This document shows positions 23,787-35,480 of a stretch of DNA of 64,000 nucleotides, piece after piece. Positions within the stretch are counted from its first letter, which is position 1; each line of letters begins with the position of its first letter. The notes below the pieces were generated by a model that was not told the DNA's origin, ran no database searches, and was given only the letters and a program-made list of their open reading frames with translations. This DNA comes from Spongilla lacustris (Eukaryota; Porifera; Demospongiae; Spongillida; Spongillidae). The stretch spans positions 2,537,122 through 2,601,121 of the forward strand of contig OX442431.1 in NCBI GenBank assembly GCA_949361645.1, in the 5' to 3' direction. Made by a program: the position numbers and the translations under genes.

Positions 23787-23873
23787 GCTTTAATTAGAAT
23801 ATATATATATGTATGTTGTATCATAGATAATAGAGTACTCTATCTATGGTTGTATCGCGTGGTGATTAATTAC

Positions 23874-24177
23874 ACAAGTAAATCAAAAACTTCTCTATCG
23901 AGAAAGTGATTGGTGGGATGTAGGATTGGTGGTGCAAAAAGCAAGGTAACAAGATACAATGTGTTAAAGTGAGGTTTGGTAGGATCGATCCTACAACTTA
24001 CAGTCCTGAATTTGCAAATGAAGAAGCCTATTTGCTAATGTAGGACTGTTATAGTTGTAGGATCGATCCTACCAAACCTCACTTTAACACACTGTATCTT
24101 GTTACCTTGCTTTTTGCACCACCAATCCTACATCCCACCATTCACTTTCTCGATAGAGAAGTTTTTGATTTACTTGT
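23874..24177. repeat. Fold-back inverted repeat, 304 bp
   Basis: Arms of about 125 bp starting ACAAGTAAATCAAAAAC pair with the right arm ending GTTTTTGATTTACTTGT. The loop is about 50 bp. The arms carry GGTGGTGCAAAAAGCAAGG and GAGGTTTGGTAGGATC. Related fold-backs lie at 49,581-49,861 and 50,840-51,116. Confidence 0.93.
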
Positions 24178-25667
24178 TCCCCTATATTTTTTTCTCTCTG
24201 CCAGGAGTGATCATGGCTTAGTGTATTCGTTGCAATGTATAGGACGCTTAGATTCCTCTTATGTGTAATCTGAGTATATAGGCCTCTCAGGTATATTAAG
24301 GCAAGGCTTTTTTATTTTATGCAATTAACGGAGAGCTCGCGTACGTTGCTTGGTTTCAAATTACTAATGGCAGCTGCTGCGTTCATCAGTGAACAATACA
24401 TCCACATGTAGCTGTAGAATAAGATAAGCGTGTGGAAAATAGAAATCTTTATATGGACTAGTTCAGTTTTAGGTGTTGTTTAAAGGAACAACTATTGTTT
24501 CTTTTGTTCTTTGGCAGCGTATCACCACCGCGATTTGTCGGAATCGAGTGACACGTGCAGCTGTCGAGGTGGCCGTGTAGGACCTTAAGGTAAACATATA
24601 TAGGCTTTGCCGTAGGGTATGCCAACGGGTTTCTGGGTATTGTATTAATCCAATCCACTCACTGAACTGCGTAGAATCCGTTTTGGGGTTGGGGTTGGGA
24701 GGAATAACTACTTGAAGAATACAGGCAAATTAGAACCGGGTCCAATGTTCAGGCTTCTATCTTAACCGCGTTAGTCGATTCACTAAACCCCAATAGGCAA
24801 AAACATATACAGTAGATAGTTGTAGCTTTAATTTGAACCAAAAGATAACACTTCCCCCCCCCCCCCCACTTTGCGTTTACGTAATTATTTATATTGCTTG
24901 TGGGACTTAATTTGACTCTTTATGTAAGCGGGAGGGGTCCCTCACCCTCCTCACTTTCTATTTTACTAAATAACGGATGTAACCAACACTCCATGAAACG
25001 AAATAAAAAGGAACTCCCTCCTTAAAGAACACTGTTACATGGTGGTAAGGTTGATGAAAGCTGCATTGTATGTATGGTTAATGGTAAGATGCTCTTTTTA
25101 TTTTATTGGTAACGAGCCGTTTTCTTTGGCTTGGTCCTTTGCTGAATTATTAGAACCGACTGTGTCTGCAGCTGGGTACGTTAATTGTGGTAGCCTGGCA
25201 ACAGTAAATTAAGACGCTTACGTGACGTCATATTGCATACTGCTAGGCAACCGAGAATTTTCACCGATAATGAATTGCACCTGCTCGCGTCATTTCACGG
25301 CATTTCATCACCAGCTTACAACTGTAGGTCTTATTTGTATGAAAGGGCACGTTTGGAAATCAAATGCAACTTTTTGAAGCTAATCTCGTCTTCTTACGAC
25401 GTTTCTGTCGCGAGTTATACGTGATGAACGGAAGACGACGGAGGAGATGAACAAAAATTAAATGGCGGAATTTTGGTACCGACTTGTCACTCCACGTAAA
25501 CGGCACTGTTTAGCGAAGCTCACGTTATATGTGCATATCTGTCATGTTTGTGATGGATTATATGCGAGCTGGCGAGTAAAGGCAACGCTTCGTTACCGTT
25601 TTAAAACGCTCGATCGAAAGCCACGCCCACGAAGCCAACTACATAGGACCCACTACCGTGGGTCCTG
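23874..25667. mobile_element. Dispersed repeat headed by a fold-back, copy 1
   Basis: It shares three blocks with 50,840-51,964: the fold-back (23,874-24,177), the following ~80 bp, and a terminal ~580 bp (25,090-25,667) with the phrases TTTTTGAAGCTAATCTCGTCTTC and GGATTATATGCGAGCTGGCGAGTAAAGGCAAC. The middle, 24.27-25.09 kb, is largely specific to this copy. The end carries a short stem AGGACCCAC-GTGGGTCCT. The 60-68 residue frames here are conserved between copies only as DNA and I do not call them genes. Confidence 0.75.
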
Positions 25668-25964
25668 ATATATTTTTGTCTTCCACAGTAACGTATCAAC
25701 ATGTATTGTAACCCAAACCCGCGTGACGTCAAGCAATACTTAAAATGACATTATGTATGGCCAAAATTAGGCGTTTGGGTCCGGAGTCGAGATCCAAAAG
25801 AGTTTTACTGCTTGTTTCAACACTAATATGATAAATTACTGCCAGAATTATTCAAGCGCTAGCTATCCGATTCAGTTGAGCATGTCTACATTGTTTTTAA
25901 ATTCAGAAACCTTTGTCAGAAATGTGTCCCTTTTCTGATAACAGTCTTACCCTCTCAACTCAAA

Positions 25965-26450
25965 CAGGGGCGGCGGAAGGTAATCATTTTTGGGGGGGCT
26001 AAAATGAACGTCCGATAATTATATTCATGCATACGAATTTTATATCACTGCATCGAGAAAGTATATTGCGATGTAGCGGTCAATGTACCAATAGAGATGT
26101 TAAATTATTAAAATTAAAATTCACTTTTAGGACTTTATTTGGTACCGCGCGTTGATTTTTTTCCTCAATGAAATTGGTTTCTATGGGATATGAAACATCC
26201 AAAACAATTTAATCAGGGGAAACATCTTCTCCAATATCGCAGATAAAAAAAAGGACATGGACGGCGATATTGCCGCTTAGTTTGACCGCTACATCGCAAT
26301 ATACTTCCTCGATGCATGCTGTCGCGGAATTTAGTCTGCAGCGCTGGGTTCTGATCGACCATGCTTCACGCACATGGAAAATCCAAGTAGGCACTGCGGA
26401 ATCCGTGGTTTTAGACCGTAAAATTCTAGACGTCAGAAGAAAATTTTTCT
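25965..26450. mobile_element. Possible MITE with internal inverted repeat
   Basis: CAGGGGCGGCGGAAGG at 25,965 looks like a hAT-type terminus, close to the end at 53,767. Inside, 26,048-26,087 (TGCATCGAGAAAGTATATTG and onward) is inverted at 26,278-26,316, forming a stem of nearly 40 bp with a ~190-bp loop. No right terminus was identified. Confidence 0.45.
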
Positions 26451-26873
26451 GCTTGCAATTTTAAAAATATTTATTGACACCATTTGGTAAAAACGATCTG
26501 GTAGCTTCATTGTGCTTCATTGTGGCTTACTATGCATTCAGAATGACTGCTGAATGCGTGAGCAATAGACCAGACTAGTTTTTAAGTTTTAAAACACGCA
26601 CCGTATTTATTAAGTGTTGTTCAAATCGAATATAGTTTTCTGGCCACGGTTTTTGACTCCAAAACGCTGCGTCCCCTCCACGGTAAGTACTCTCCCCTCT
26701 AGATAATTCATCCTTTTATATTTCTACGAAGTTTCATAAAGATTTGACGAAGCGCAGGGTACTGACCTTCTACGATGCGCCAGTTACTGAACATCTTTGG
26801 ACCGATACATCAAATGGTACTATACACCAGGATCTACAGAAACATCATTTTTTAAAACTTAGATCATAACTTT

Positions 26874-27716
26874 CAGGCGCGTATCCAGAAATAGAAGGAG
26901 GGAGGTGCCGAACGGATAGCGCACGCGCGAAGCGTGTCCGAAATTTTTTTTGCAACCACGCCTACTCAGCAGTATAGTTTAACAGAAATACAATTCAACG
27001 GCTCAATCGGCAAGAATGTCTGCAATCGCCAAGGATGGCGCCGAGCGCATACGCTAATAGGGTGCATGCATATACAGTTGTATATCTAGAAGCCGCCGAA
27101 GAGTGCATCATGCAGCACACTAAATGATCCGCTGAGTATATCAAGTTGTGAATATTTGCCAGCCATGCAGCTTTATAAAATACTGTGGGTACAATGTGCT
27201 GATGGAAGATCTGCAAACTTCTGAAACTGAATCCATGCCAAGGATAAATTTAGAGCCATTTATATTGTAAAAGTGCATGCAATCAGCACCTGGCTTCAAG
27301 TGGTTGACGATCGAAGTAGTAACTTAAATGCGCTTTTCAGCTGGAGGACGACTAACAGTCAACAGAATCCAGCTACGTATATACATGTCCCAACGAAAAA
27401 ATGTCTCGTGCATGTTTTAAACTAGCGCATCTTCGTAATCGTTAACGCTTCCGACATCCTGTTTAGCATTTCAGGAAAGAGCTGGTACTCCAGGCAACAG
27501 GATTTTAAAGAACGGCACGCATGCAGCTGCGTTCATGATTTCGAAGATACGCTCGTTTAAACACGAGACAATTTTTTCGGTGGGGGCAGAGTGGACTTTA
27601 CGGTAATCTTATATAGTGATGCTAATAATAGAAGTGAATTGAATTAAATTACCGCACTAGGATTATTTTAATTATATTCATTATTGGGTCGAAGGGGGGT
27701 GCCTTAGCCCCCTGAG

Positions 27717-27748
<32 letters not shown>

Positions 27749-27769
27749 ACCCCCCTAAATACGCCACTG
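26874..27769. mobile_element. Non-autonomous hAT-like transposon, 896 bp
   Basis: The left end CAGGCGCGTAT and right end (read inward) CAGTGGCGTAT are imperfect TIRs. ACTTT flanks both ends (26869-26873, 27770-27774), a 5-bp duplication. A 32-bp C run (27,717-27,748) sits about 20 bp inside the right end. The interior has no recognisable transposase. Confidence 0.72.
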
Positions 27770-27774
27770 ACTTT

Positions 27775-30700
27775 GGGGTTTGGATCACTAAAATTGACGG
27801 AATTCCTATCTGACACTCAATTTTCAGGGTCAAAGCATTAAGGTATCTTCAGGTTAAGATTTTTGGCTTACAACTCAACAAATAGTTCGACTTAAGAGCT
27901 CCTTTTTGTTACACAGATAGCTCATTATAGTAGCTTGAACTCTTAACTCCAATTCGTTGTGAAGTTAGAATTGTTTTAATAAGGTTTTTGATATGGCCGA
28001 ATTAATTCGACTTAAGAGATAAAAATCATGTCATACTATTCAGAGGTTCCTAAAGTAACCATATAATTTTAAATAATTTTTTGGACATTTGCTAACCATA
28101 CGAAACATTGCTATAAAGGCAGAAAAGCTTAAAATTTAAGGAATTGTATTAAGTGTTATAGGATTCTTCAGTAAATGTATTTGATTACGTGACGTCACTG
28201 AGGGTGTGCGTACTATAGATAGCCATGTACGACGAGTTATCCGCGTCAAACACCACGGGTTCTTTTCAGAAATCAGAACCAATGCAGCTTGGGACCATTC
28301 TGGAACAAAAGCCACGAGCCTAATCAGAAAGCGCGTGATATGAGTCATATGACGGGTCTATTAGCGGAAGATCTCTAAGAGGAGGCAAAAGCATGGTGCT
28401 TGCAGAACTCGTTAAACGAATCAGAATTTCAGCTGACTCTAATTGTATACATGCATATGTAATCAAAAGTGTTGATGTCAACCGAACAACCATAGCTCAG
28501 TGCACTGGTACTGCAACGAGTCAACCAGATGAGGGCCTTTATACATAGTACACCACCATTAAAATACGTTCTACTATGGTTTTCAAGTGTAGCTGTGAAT
28601 GTTAGAATCTTAAAGTTATAGTTGCATGCTTATAGCCTCATAAGATGACTATACATCTTACAAAATATACATATCAGTACTGTGCATGACAATTCCACAG
28701 GAGCAGCAAACCTTCATTTCCAGATCTAGAGTATTTACTAATTTAACTTCTCTGCAAGGTGCATGTAAATTTCACCAACGAAGTATACGATGGGCAGATA
28801 ACTCATAAAGGAAGTTACCAAAAATATTGAATGATGGATGAATCTGAAGAATAACGAGTTGATGCATGGTCAAACATGCTCGTGGACTATTTAATTGGTG
28901 ATTTAGTGTTTGTGGCCAATGAAAATAATATTCTTCAATGCTAAATGATATTGTGCTCAAGTGTATGCATGCTAGTCAGTTTTTGTTCACAATTTGAAAA
29001 TATACATGCGCGCGATGAATTTTAGTTAAAAACCATCTAAATGTCTTAACAAAGTCAGAACTACTTATATGCAATGTTTGGAATTAATATTTTACGAAAT
29101 AGCAAGGTTATGCTTTTAGGTTCCACAACCGTCACAGTTTTTATTACGATTACGCATTGACATCTGTACTAAAAAAGTTGTCACTTTGGCGCTACATATC
29201 TCCGGTGCTAAAAATGGTACGGTGACGCATGAAATACTGAAAAACACAGCTTTTTTTTGTTCTTTCTAACAATAATAATATTATAATCGTTTGAGAATTT
29301 TTGAAAAAAATTCCGCAGTGCCTAGCAGAGTCTGAAATTTATCTAGCTAAAGAACCCACGGCAACGAAAAGGTGCGTTTTATACAGAACCTGAACACCTC
29401 GTTAACACTCTCTACCTACGTAAAAAGAGGTCAGAAACATATCTTAGTAACATTAGGGCAAATAAGTATGACGTCCCACTGTCATAAAAGCTATTAGCTT
29501 TCACGATAATCGCGTACTTTAAACCGCCATATGAAGCCGTTCGTGGAGGCTTCGAGACAACACCCTGCGCATCGTCTGATTGCCCTCATATTTAAATGAG
29601 TAATGCATCTAGGTGTCCTTAATGCCTTCATATGTATTTCATGCAACCCATTCAATGCGCTACAAATTCTATAACCATCATACCATACCCTTTTTTTGAC
29701 ACGCGCCCACAACTTTCTACAACGAATAGCAAATGCTAAAAGAACCATGGGCTACCTTTATAGAATATAGCAAGCACAACAAAACTCGAAACCAGCGCAA
29801 AACAAACGATCGCCTCAAATCAATCCTCTCCGGCAGTCAAAAATTACGTTACAATTTTTGGGATACAAATTTTTACGGTAGTTACGTGATTGACAAGTAC
29901 CTACCTTAACCGACTGGGTTAATAGCCTGTTACAACCTGGTTTTTCTAAACTAACAGGTTTCAAGCCTTAACCAGGGGCCATCCGTTGTTTTATAGCCTT
30001 GATTCAAGACCAGTGTAGATCATATCAAAGCTATCAGAAAAAGTGATGTCACCTGGGGAAGGAGAGTTGTGGAATAACTGTAACTAATAGTTCGTGCACG
30101 TGATTATAATCAGATAGCGTAATATAAAATATACACGGAGTGGGGAGGGTGCGCAAGGTGATGAGTTGACGGATTGTAAAAGTTTTAGTGCTATTATGAT
30201 TGATGTGATGAGTTGAGAGAATGACGGCTTGGTGTATGCGGCCATACATTTTGTGGACAAAAGGCATACCATTGAAAAAGTGGCGTAATGCCTTAGCAAC
30301 CACCCTTGACAACCGACAACCTTACAAAATTTGCACTACGCGTACGTGTTAACATGTTTGAACGTCTCGCCATTTGAAGGCCATACATGGAATGAAGTAG
30401 CTTTGTTCTATTAGTAGCCAATGTCACATGGACTAGTTTTCTCTCCACTGCTTCCTACAAGCGGCCATTTTTTGACGAACCCGTCGACCACGCAGACAAA
30501 TTCTGCTCCCCAAGTGGAAGCACAGAACAAAAGGAGACAGAAGGTACTTACAACATATAGTATGGAACTGTAGCCATACTTTTTCTTCGCGATGGTACTG
30601 ATTTACTATACGCGTGTGAAGTATACTGTGGTTTGAGCCGTGGTATCTTTTAATAGTACATGTGCGGATAGAATGTCTTTCTCCTTTGTTTGGCGGTGGA

Positions 30701-31720
30701 ATTGCTTCCACAATCCGGGGTGCAATGGATAGATAGCCTGTGCTCTTGAACAATAAGAGAAGGGTGTCCCGGGTGTGGACCTTCTTGTAGATACATGTAC
30801 ATTGATAAGTTCTCTGTGTGGGCATGGATAGTCAGGATAGACTCTACCCCCTGTTAACCTAGGAGACCAAAGGCCCATTGTTATAGATATATAAATTCTA
30901 TCAACTTGATTGCTCTTGTAGACCACAGTGTACAGACATTGTACACAGGTGGTGCCCTTAATTGGGAGAGAAGTGAGCAATATGTATAATGACAGTATGG
31001 TGTGTGGGATTTTTGTTACACTTTCCCTTCTATTTACTGTACTACGCTAATGCCAGTCTGTTGGTTCTCCTTAATAATTCTGTTTACACTTATAACTACA
31101 CTGTCAAAGTACTGCTCATACACGTCACAAGCACTTCCAGTGGGTGCCATCAGGGGGTTTATACTTATAGTAACTCTGTACACCTCCTTTTCTTCCCTGT
31201 AGCCACCAAAAGGCTTCCATAGACTCTGCAACGTTTCTGGAGCTGGTCTCTGTGGTGTTACATATAGGCTATGTGACCGAACAAAGTAACTGAAGCCGCA
31301 TTATTCATAGCAAAGCAAAACCGTTTATTGTGTGATGAAAATAAAAGTATGGCTGCATCTGAATGGTGTTTCTGTACACCTAATTGTGTGTAGTTTACGA
31401 TACGGCATACCAACCGTCTTGAGAATTTGTCTGTGTTTGTTGTTTTCACCCTAAAATTACCCCTCTCCTTTACGATATCTGTATATAAATTGGCGCGCGT
31501 TATTAAGGATTGCGATATGAAGAGTGCGCATATGGTATAGTCTCTACTACAACGATACACCAGTTAAATTGGAGAGATCAATGGGCATTCGATGGTAAAA
31601 TGAACAAGATACAGCTCTCTCAAAAAACGCCATTTTAATGAGTCCATGGCGCATCTAGCCGCAATGGTTTTTTTTTGTTTACGGTATTGTCTAATTATGG
31701 ACCCTTTACCAATTAATAGA
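27775..31720. other. No gene recognised over about 4 kb
   Basis: AT-rich sequence with short frames only, the longest being 124-130 residues on the minus strand at 30.4-31.0 kb. These have no recognisable family features. Nothing here meets the splice-phase and family criteria used for the genes I do call. Confidence 0.4.
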
Positions 31721-31844
31721 CCTTATTCGACCGCAAATATGAATATATATTTGTGTGACATGCATGTGACATAATTCAGTGGAAAGGCGTCGCCGTTAAT
31801 GAGATACATGCACGAATATGGCTGAACTGTCGGGTTCGTTTAAG

Positions 31845-31876
31845 CATAGATATTAGAAATACCTCTAATATCTATG
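31845..31876. repeat. 32-bp perfect hairpin between direct repeats
   Basis: CATAGATATTAGA, a 6-nt loop, and TCTAATATCTATG form a perfect 13-bp stem. GTTTAAG stands immediately on both sides (31838-31844 and 31877-31883). It has the form of a tiny TIR insertion with a 7-bp target duplication, or of the two ends left by incomplete excision. Confidence 0.8.
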
Positions 31877-32455
31877 GTTTAAGCAGCTTGATACGGTGGG
31901 AATGTTACGCTATAAAGAGAAGCTTGGTATGCTAGGGGTAACCACAGATCCATACAGTACTTCAAGAGACGTTTGGCCGGCCCACTAAGTGTTTTCTTCG
32001 AGGCATATCACAAGGGCTGTGTAAAATCATGACAGCTCAACTCCGCAATTCAGGCGCAGAATCTCAACAACCCTCAGTACACCGTGTTAACATGCTTTAT
32101 ATCTCAACATCACTACACGTGGATTTGGCTTGGCGCTACCGTTCCGTGTTCTATCTTAACAAAAAGTAGAAGTCATTAAATTGCCTTGTCTCATAAATAA
32201 CAAAAAACAAGGTGAAGTCAAATCAGTCCTATTACACCCACGGTATGATAGAGAGTTTATTTATGTCGCTGGTGTTCCTTTTTACCCTTTTTACACGGAG
32301 GGCCAGAGGGATTACAAGATTGTTTTCAATACAGGGACGGCATTGCAAACTATAACCTCGCACCACGCGGATCACCAAATCGATAGAAAAAAACGGAACC
32401 AACCTTGTATGACAGTTTTAGGCCTTGAAAAGTGATCGCTGATAGTTCCTCAACT

Positions 32456-32798
32456 CAGTACCGGGTTTAGGGGAGGGGGGGGGGGGGGGGGGGGAACCGG
32501 GGCGACTGCTCAGAGCCCACCGCTTTTTGAGGGGCCCCACCGTGCTCATAATGATATTCATGATTTGTGATTTTAGTTAAGCAAATAACGGCGCGGCAGA
32601 GAATCATAGAGAAGCTAAGTGCGCGCGAAGTGGAGCATTAAAACGTCGCTAACTCGGAATGTATTAATTGCAAGAAGGACCCTCCCGCTCGTATGTGGGC
32701 GATCACAAAGGGGACCCCCCCCCCCCGTTCGTATTTGGACTGACCGGGCCCACGAAGGCTAATTGCCCAGGGCCCACGACAGTCTAAATCCGGCCATG
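32456..32798. mobile_element. hAT MITE, 343 bp, perfect 8-bp TSD
   Basis: The ends are CAGTACCGGGTTTAG and, read inward, CATGGCCGGATTTAG. CCTCAACT flanks both sides (32448-32455 and 32799-32806). A 20-bp G run (32,475-32,494) lies next to the left end and a C run near the right one. A truncated relative is at 20,958. Confidence 0.9.
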
Positions 32799-33025
32799 CC
32801 TCAACTCACTCGCCTTTAGAGAAATTCGTGTCGCGTGATGTAATTGAACCAATATTGGACGTGTCGAGTGAGTAATTGATTCAGAACCAATATTGGGACG
32901 AGCGTGTGACATTTATATATTCATATTGCGGTCGAATAAGGTAGCCAGAATTTGCCACTAAACGAATTACAACTATACATGTATACACATACTTTCTTGA
33001 TACCAATCACTGAAAAATGAACCTA

Positions 33026-33735
33026 CGAAATTGAGATTTATCCAGTACCCTCATCTCTCTTATGTTCAGTTGACTATTATGATATAGATATTATAATTAT
33101 TCCATTTTACACTAAACAATGCATACACAAAAGTAAGTATTAGCACAACGTAACTGAAGCTTATTTAACACAGTTCTAATAAGTCTATCCATGTGCCAAC
33201 TCCCTTCCCATGATGGCCCTTGCCACCGATCTCACCAGTGACAAGTTCAGGCGGCCATAAATTTCTGCAAACACCTTTGGTTTGGGACTTGACTGGCTAA
33301 CAGCAAGCAGGAATGTCAAGCGGGAAAATACATACTGTGCTTCTTTCCCCCAGTTTCCTATATTTTTTAAATTCCTTTTAATCTTTATTAAATTTTTACA
33401 TATAAAGATATGTAATTAAAATGGGTTGCAAACATAATATAACTAAATAATGAAACCAAATAGAAAATGCAATGCAGAGACTGCCTAGACGATTAAAATA
33501 AAAGAAAAATAAAATACAATAGAAACACGAGAAGCTGTGCTGAAACTCATTCTGGCAGCCCGGGTATGGAAACCCATGCAGCTCCGTCTTCAATCTCCAT
33601 CCTTCTCCATTTCGCTCTACTGCCGCGAATGCACAGATTTTGCTTGCACTTGTGTCCACGATTGGATAATATAAACAGTGTTAATTGTTATAGTAGCTGC
33701 ATGCATAGTTGACGACCTGCATGCGATGATCATTT
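33026..33735. repeat. Direct repeat of 37,838-38,020, with 0.58 kb extra
   Basis: ACGAAATTGAGATTTATCCAG and the next ~40 bp (33,026-33,085), and AACAGTGTTAATTGTTA through GTTGACGACCTGCATGCGA (33,674-33,735), recur inside the 34-38 kb transposon at 37,841-37,898 and 37,968-38,022. A third partial copy of the second block is at 38,150-38,200. The 33,090-33,660 interval is unique here and includes an 87-residue minus-strand frame of unknown meaning. Confidence 0.7.
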
Positions 33736-34004
33736 TTGAACCAATACTGACGTACTTGTCCTAGTATTGCTTAAAATAGCCTTTTCAAGGCCACCATCAT
33801 ACTCCATTATACAACACTATCATTGGTTTCATACAGACGGGGAGTAGCTAAAAATTAAATGATTAAGGAGATTGAAGCATGCAGTCAATACTGAAATTTA
33901 CTTACTTTAACACACTGGTAATACATGTAGAATCCACATCAGTAATAATGTCGACCCAATGTCATGCATTGTTTGTGTGTACTATACTTAGGGGTGACAT
34001 TATT

Positions 34005-34061
34005 CAGGTTGCCATCAAGTGGTGGCTTGGTATGGATGTTTCATGCTGTCCCTATTGCCGG
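34005..34061 (+). pseudogene. LINE endonuclease domain, left half
   Basis: QVAIKWWLGMDVSCCPYC is encoded directly before the transposon at 34,062. The same QVAIKWWLG motif precedes the zinc knuckle in the related minus-strand LINE copy at 59.7 kb. The rest of the domain lies at 38,486-39,030, on the other side of the transposon. Sequence upstream of about 34,005 does not match the 59.8-kb copy, so the LINE was probably already 5'-truncated. Confidence 0.8.
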
Positions 34062-34649
34062 TGTCATAGGGTATACGGTCCGGCCCAATTTTCGGTCCGG
34101 CGGACTGTATTCCCTTAGGGAATACGGTCCCCCCCGGACCCAACTCCCTAGGGAATACGGTCCGTGTAAAATATTGTACATCCAGGGAATACAGTCCGGG
34201 GGAGGAGGCGGACTCAATTCCCTGACAGAAAGGAGATTTGATTTTGACAACCACTGGTAATCATAGTGTGTATAATTGAAAAGAGAGGTTGATTCTCACC
34301 GAAATCGCAACCGTTAGCGTTTGACAACCACTGGTATTTATAATTAAAAAGAGAAAACGATTCTCACCGAAATCGCAACCGTTAAGGCAGACAATTTTAT
34401 AATGAAAACCATGCATTTTAACACAGAACAGAAGTTCTATAATTGATAATTTGGAAGTTATATAATGAAAACAATTTAAAACCAAGACAGAAGTTCTTTC
34501 ACGGCATCAGATGTTTAATGTATATATTATAGTGAATAGCTAATTTATAATTTAAACACAAGACAGAATTTATATAATGAAATTAATTCAAACACAAGAA
34601 GACACTTGAAACAAGACAGAAGTTCTTTCACGACATCAGATGTTTAATT

Positions 34650-35480
34650 GGAGGCGGCTGTGCTCCTTTCTTCTGTTCTTGGCATGAAGAGTGTTCTAAA
34701 GAATGATTTTGACTCGTTGTGTATACTGACAGATTGTTCTTAAAAATTCCTTCAGGATAATAAAAAGTTCATATGGAATAATTTTGTTGTATATGCATTC
34801 TTTGTAGGAAAACAAAGCAATATACTTCAATGTAATCTTCATGTCACTAAATCAAAATTGACAAGAATGTTAGTATCCACACAATATTGGCTTACTTGTT
34901 GACATACATGTAGGGTGAAATTTTCCCTGCATGCCTTCCACAATTTTAGTATTTTTCTGGTATGATTTTCATAGAAGCACCTCTCTGGCAGGGGTTCCAC
35001 TTGCTTCACTTCTGGAATTGGTTGTCTAAAACTGGGTACTAAATCTTTATATGTGTAGCTTTGGAGAACCCAAAAACAATAATATAAACGTAATGATAAG
35101 AAATGAAAAGTGATAACAACTACTATACATTGTTTTGCTTATTGACGACGTATGTCCAGATGAATGTGCGACCAGTATAGCATAGTGCCTCGATTTGTCT
35201 TCGGTGCGGTCTCTTCCCTGGTGGCCTCCACTTTGGACGCGTGATACTACTAAAACGCAATTGTTCTATCTTCTGTTAAAACCACCGCTATTGCATCTTC
35301 GTTCTTCCCTGCCACATACAGCAGAACATCGTCATGCTTAGCGAGAAGTCTGTCGAATGCTTTCGTATCAGCCACTTCTCTGACTCCGTGTAGCGGCGCA
35401 TAATGCATATTGCAGGGTACGTCCTGTCCTTTCGATACGACTCAGTGTACCCACTTCAGCGTTCCTTCATGCACATCTTT
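34650..35480 (-). pseudogene. Decayed transposase remnants, second copy
   Basis: On the minus strand the segment at 35.2-35.45 kb encodes AGKNEDAIAVVLTEDRT, then an in-frame stop and YHASK. After a one-base loss follows the GGHQGRDRT equivalent. At 34.92-35.03 kb a PERCFYENH-bearing stretch precedes a GTAAGC donor-like site. These correspond one to one with 16.8-17.9 kb. Both copies are inactive. Confidence 0.5.

Larger units (their letters stand above)
18949..23790 (+). mobile_element. Decayed Ty3/gypsy LTR retrotransposon
   Basis: Remnants of gag, protease, reverse transcriptase, RNase H, integrase and a C-terminal integrase tail follow in the usual Ty3/gypsy order on the plus strand. The frame is broken many times. 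The 5' part is cut by the palindromic transposon end at 18,948 and split by a hAT element at 19,282-20,530. The protease region is interrupted by a MITE at about 20,958-21,140. I found no LTRs. The gag and tail motifs suggest the CsRn1-like lineage, an inference from recalled family features. Confidence 0.88.
31721..32941. mobile_element. TIR transposon, 1.2 kb, with nested hAT MITE
   Basis: CCTTATTCGACCGCAAATATG on the left is inverted on the right as CATATTGCGGTCGAATAAGG; the match continues through the ATATAT/GTGTGAC stretch for about 35 bp. A third, partial end (CCTTATTCGA) occurs at 40,040. A target duplication is not clear. An 84-residue frame at 32,181-32,435 contains VFNTGTALQTITS, weakly like an aspartic protease site, but that is too thin to call. 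The hAT MITE at 32,456-32,798 lies inside. Confidence 0.65.

Noticed and set aside
25462..25668. Frame conserved with 51.78-52.0 kb (MHICHVCDGLYASW...)
   Set aside because: The two loci are copies of one repeat, conserved equally outside the frame, and the frame ends diverge.
28490..28560. CCATAGCTCAGTG resembling a tRNA D-arm start
   Set aside because: No matching T-arm or acceptor stem downstream.
32181..32435. Frame with VFNTGTALQTITS, like an aspartic protease site
   Set aside because: The catalytic aspartate is asparagine, no other protease or RT motif is nearby, and it lies in a small TIR element.
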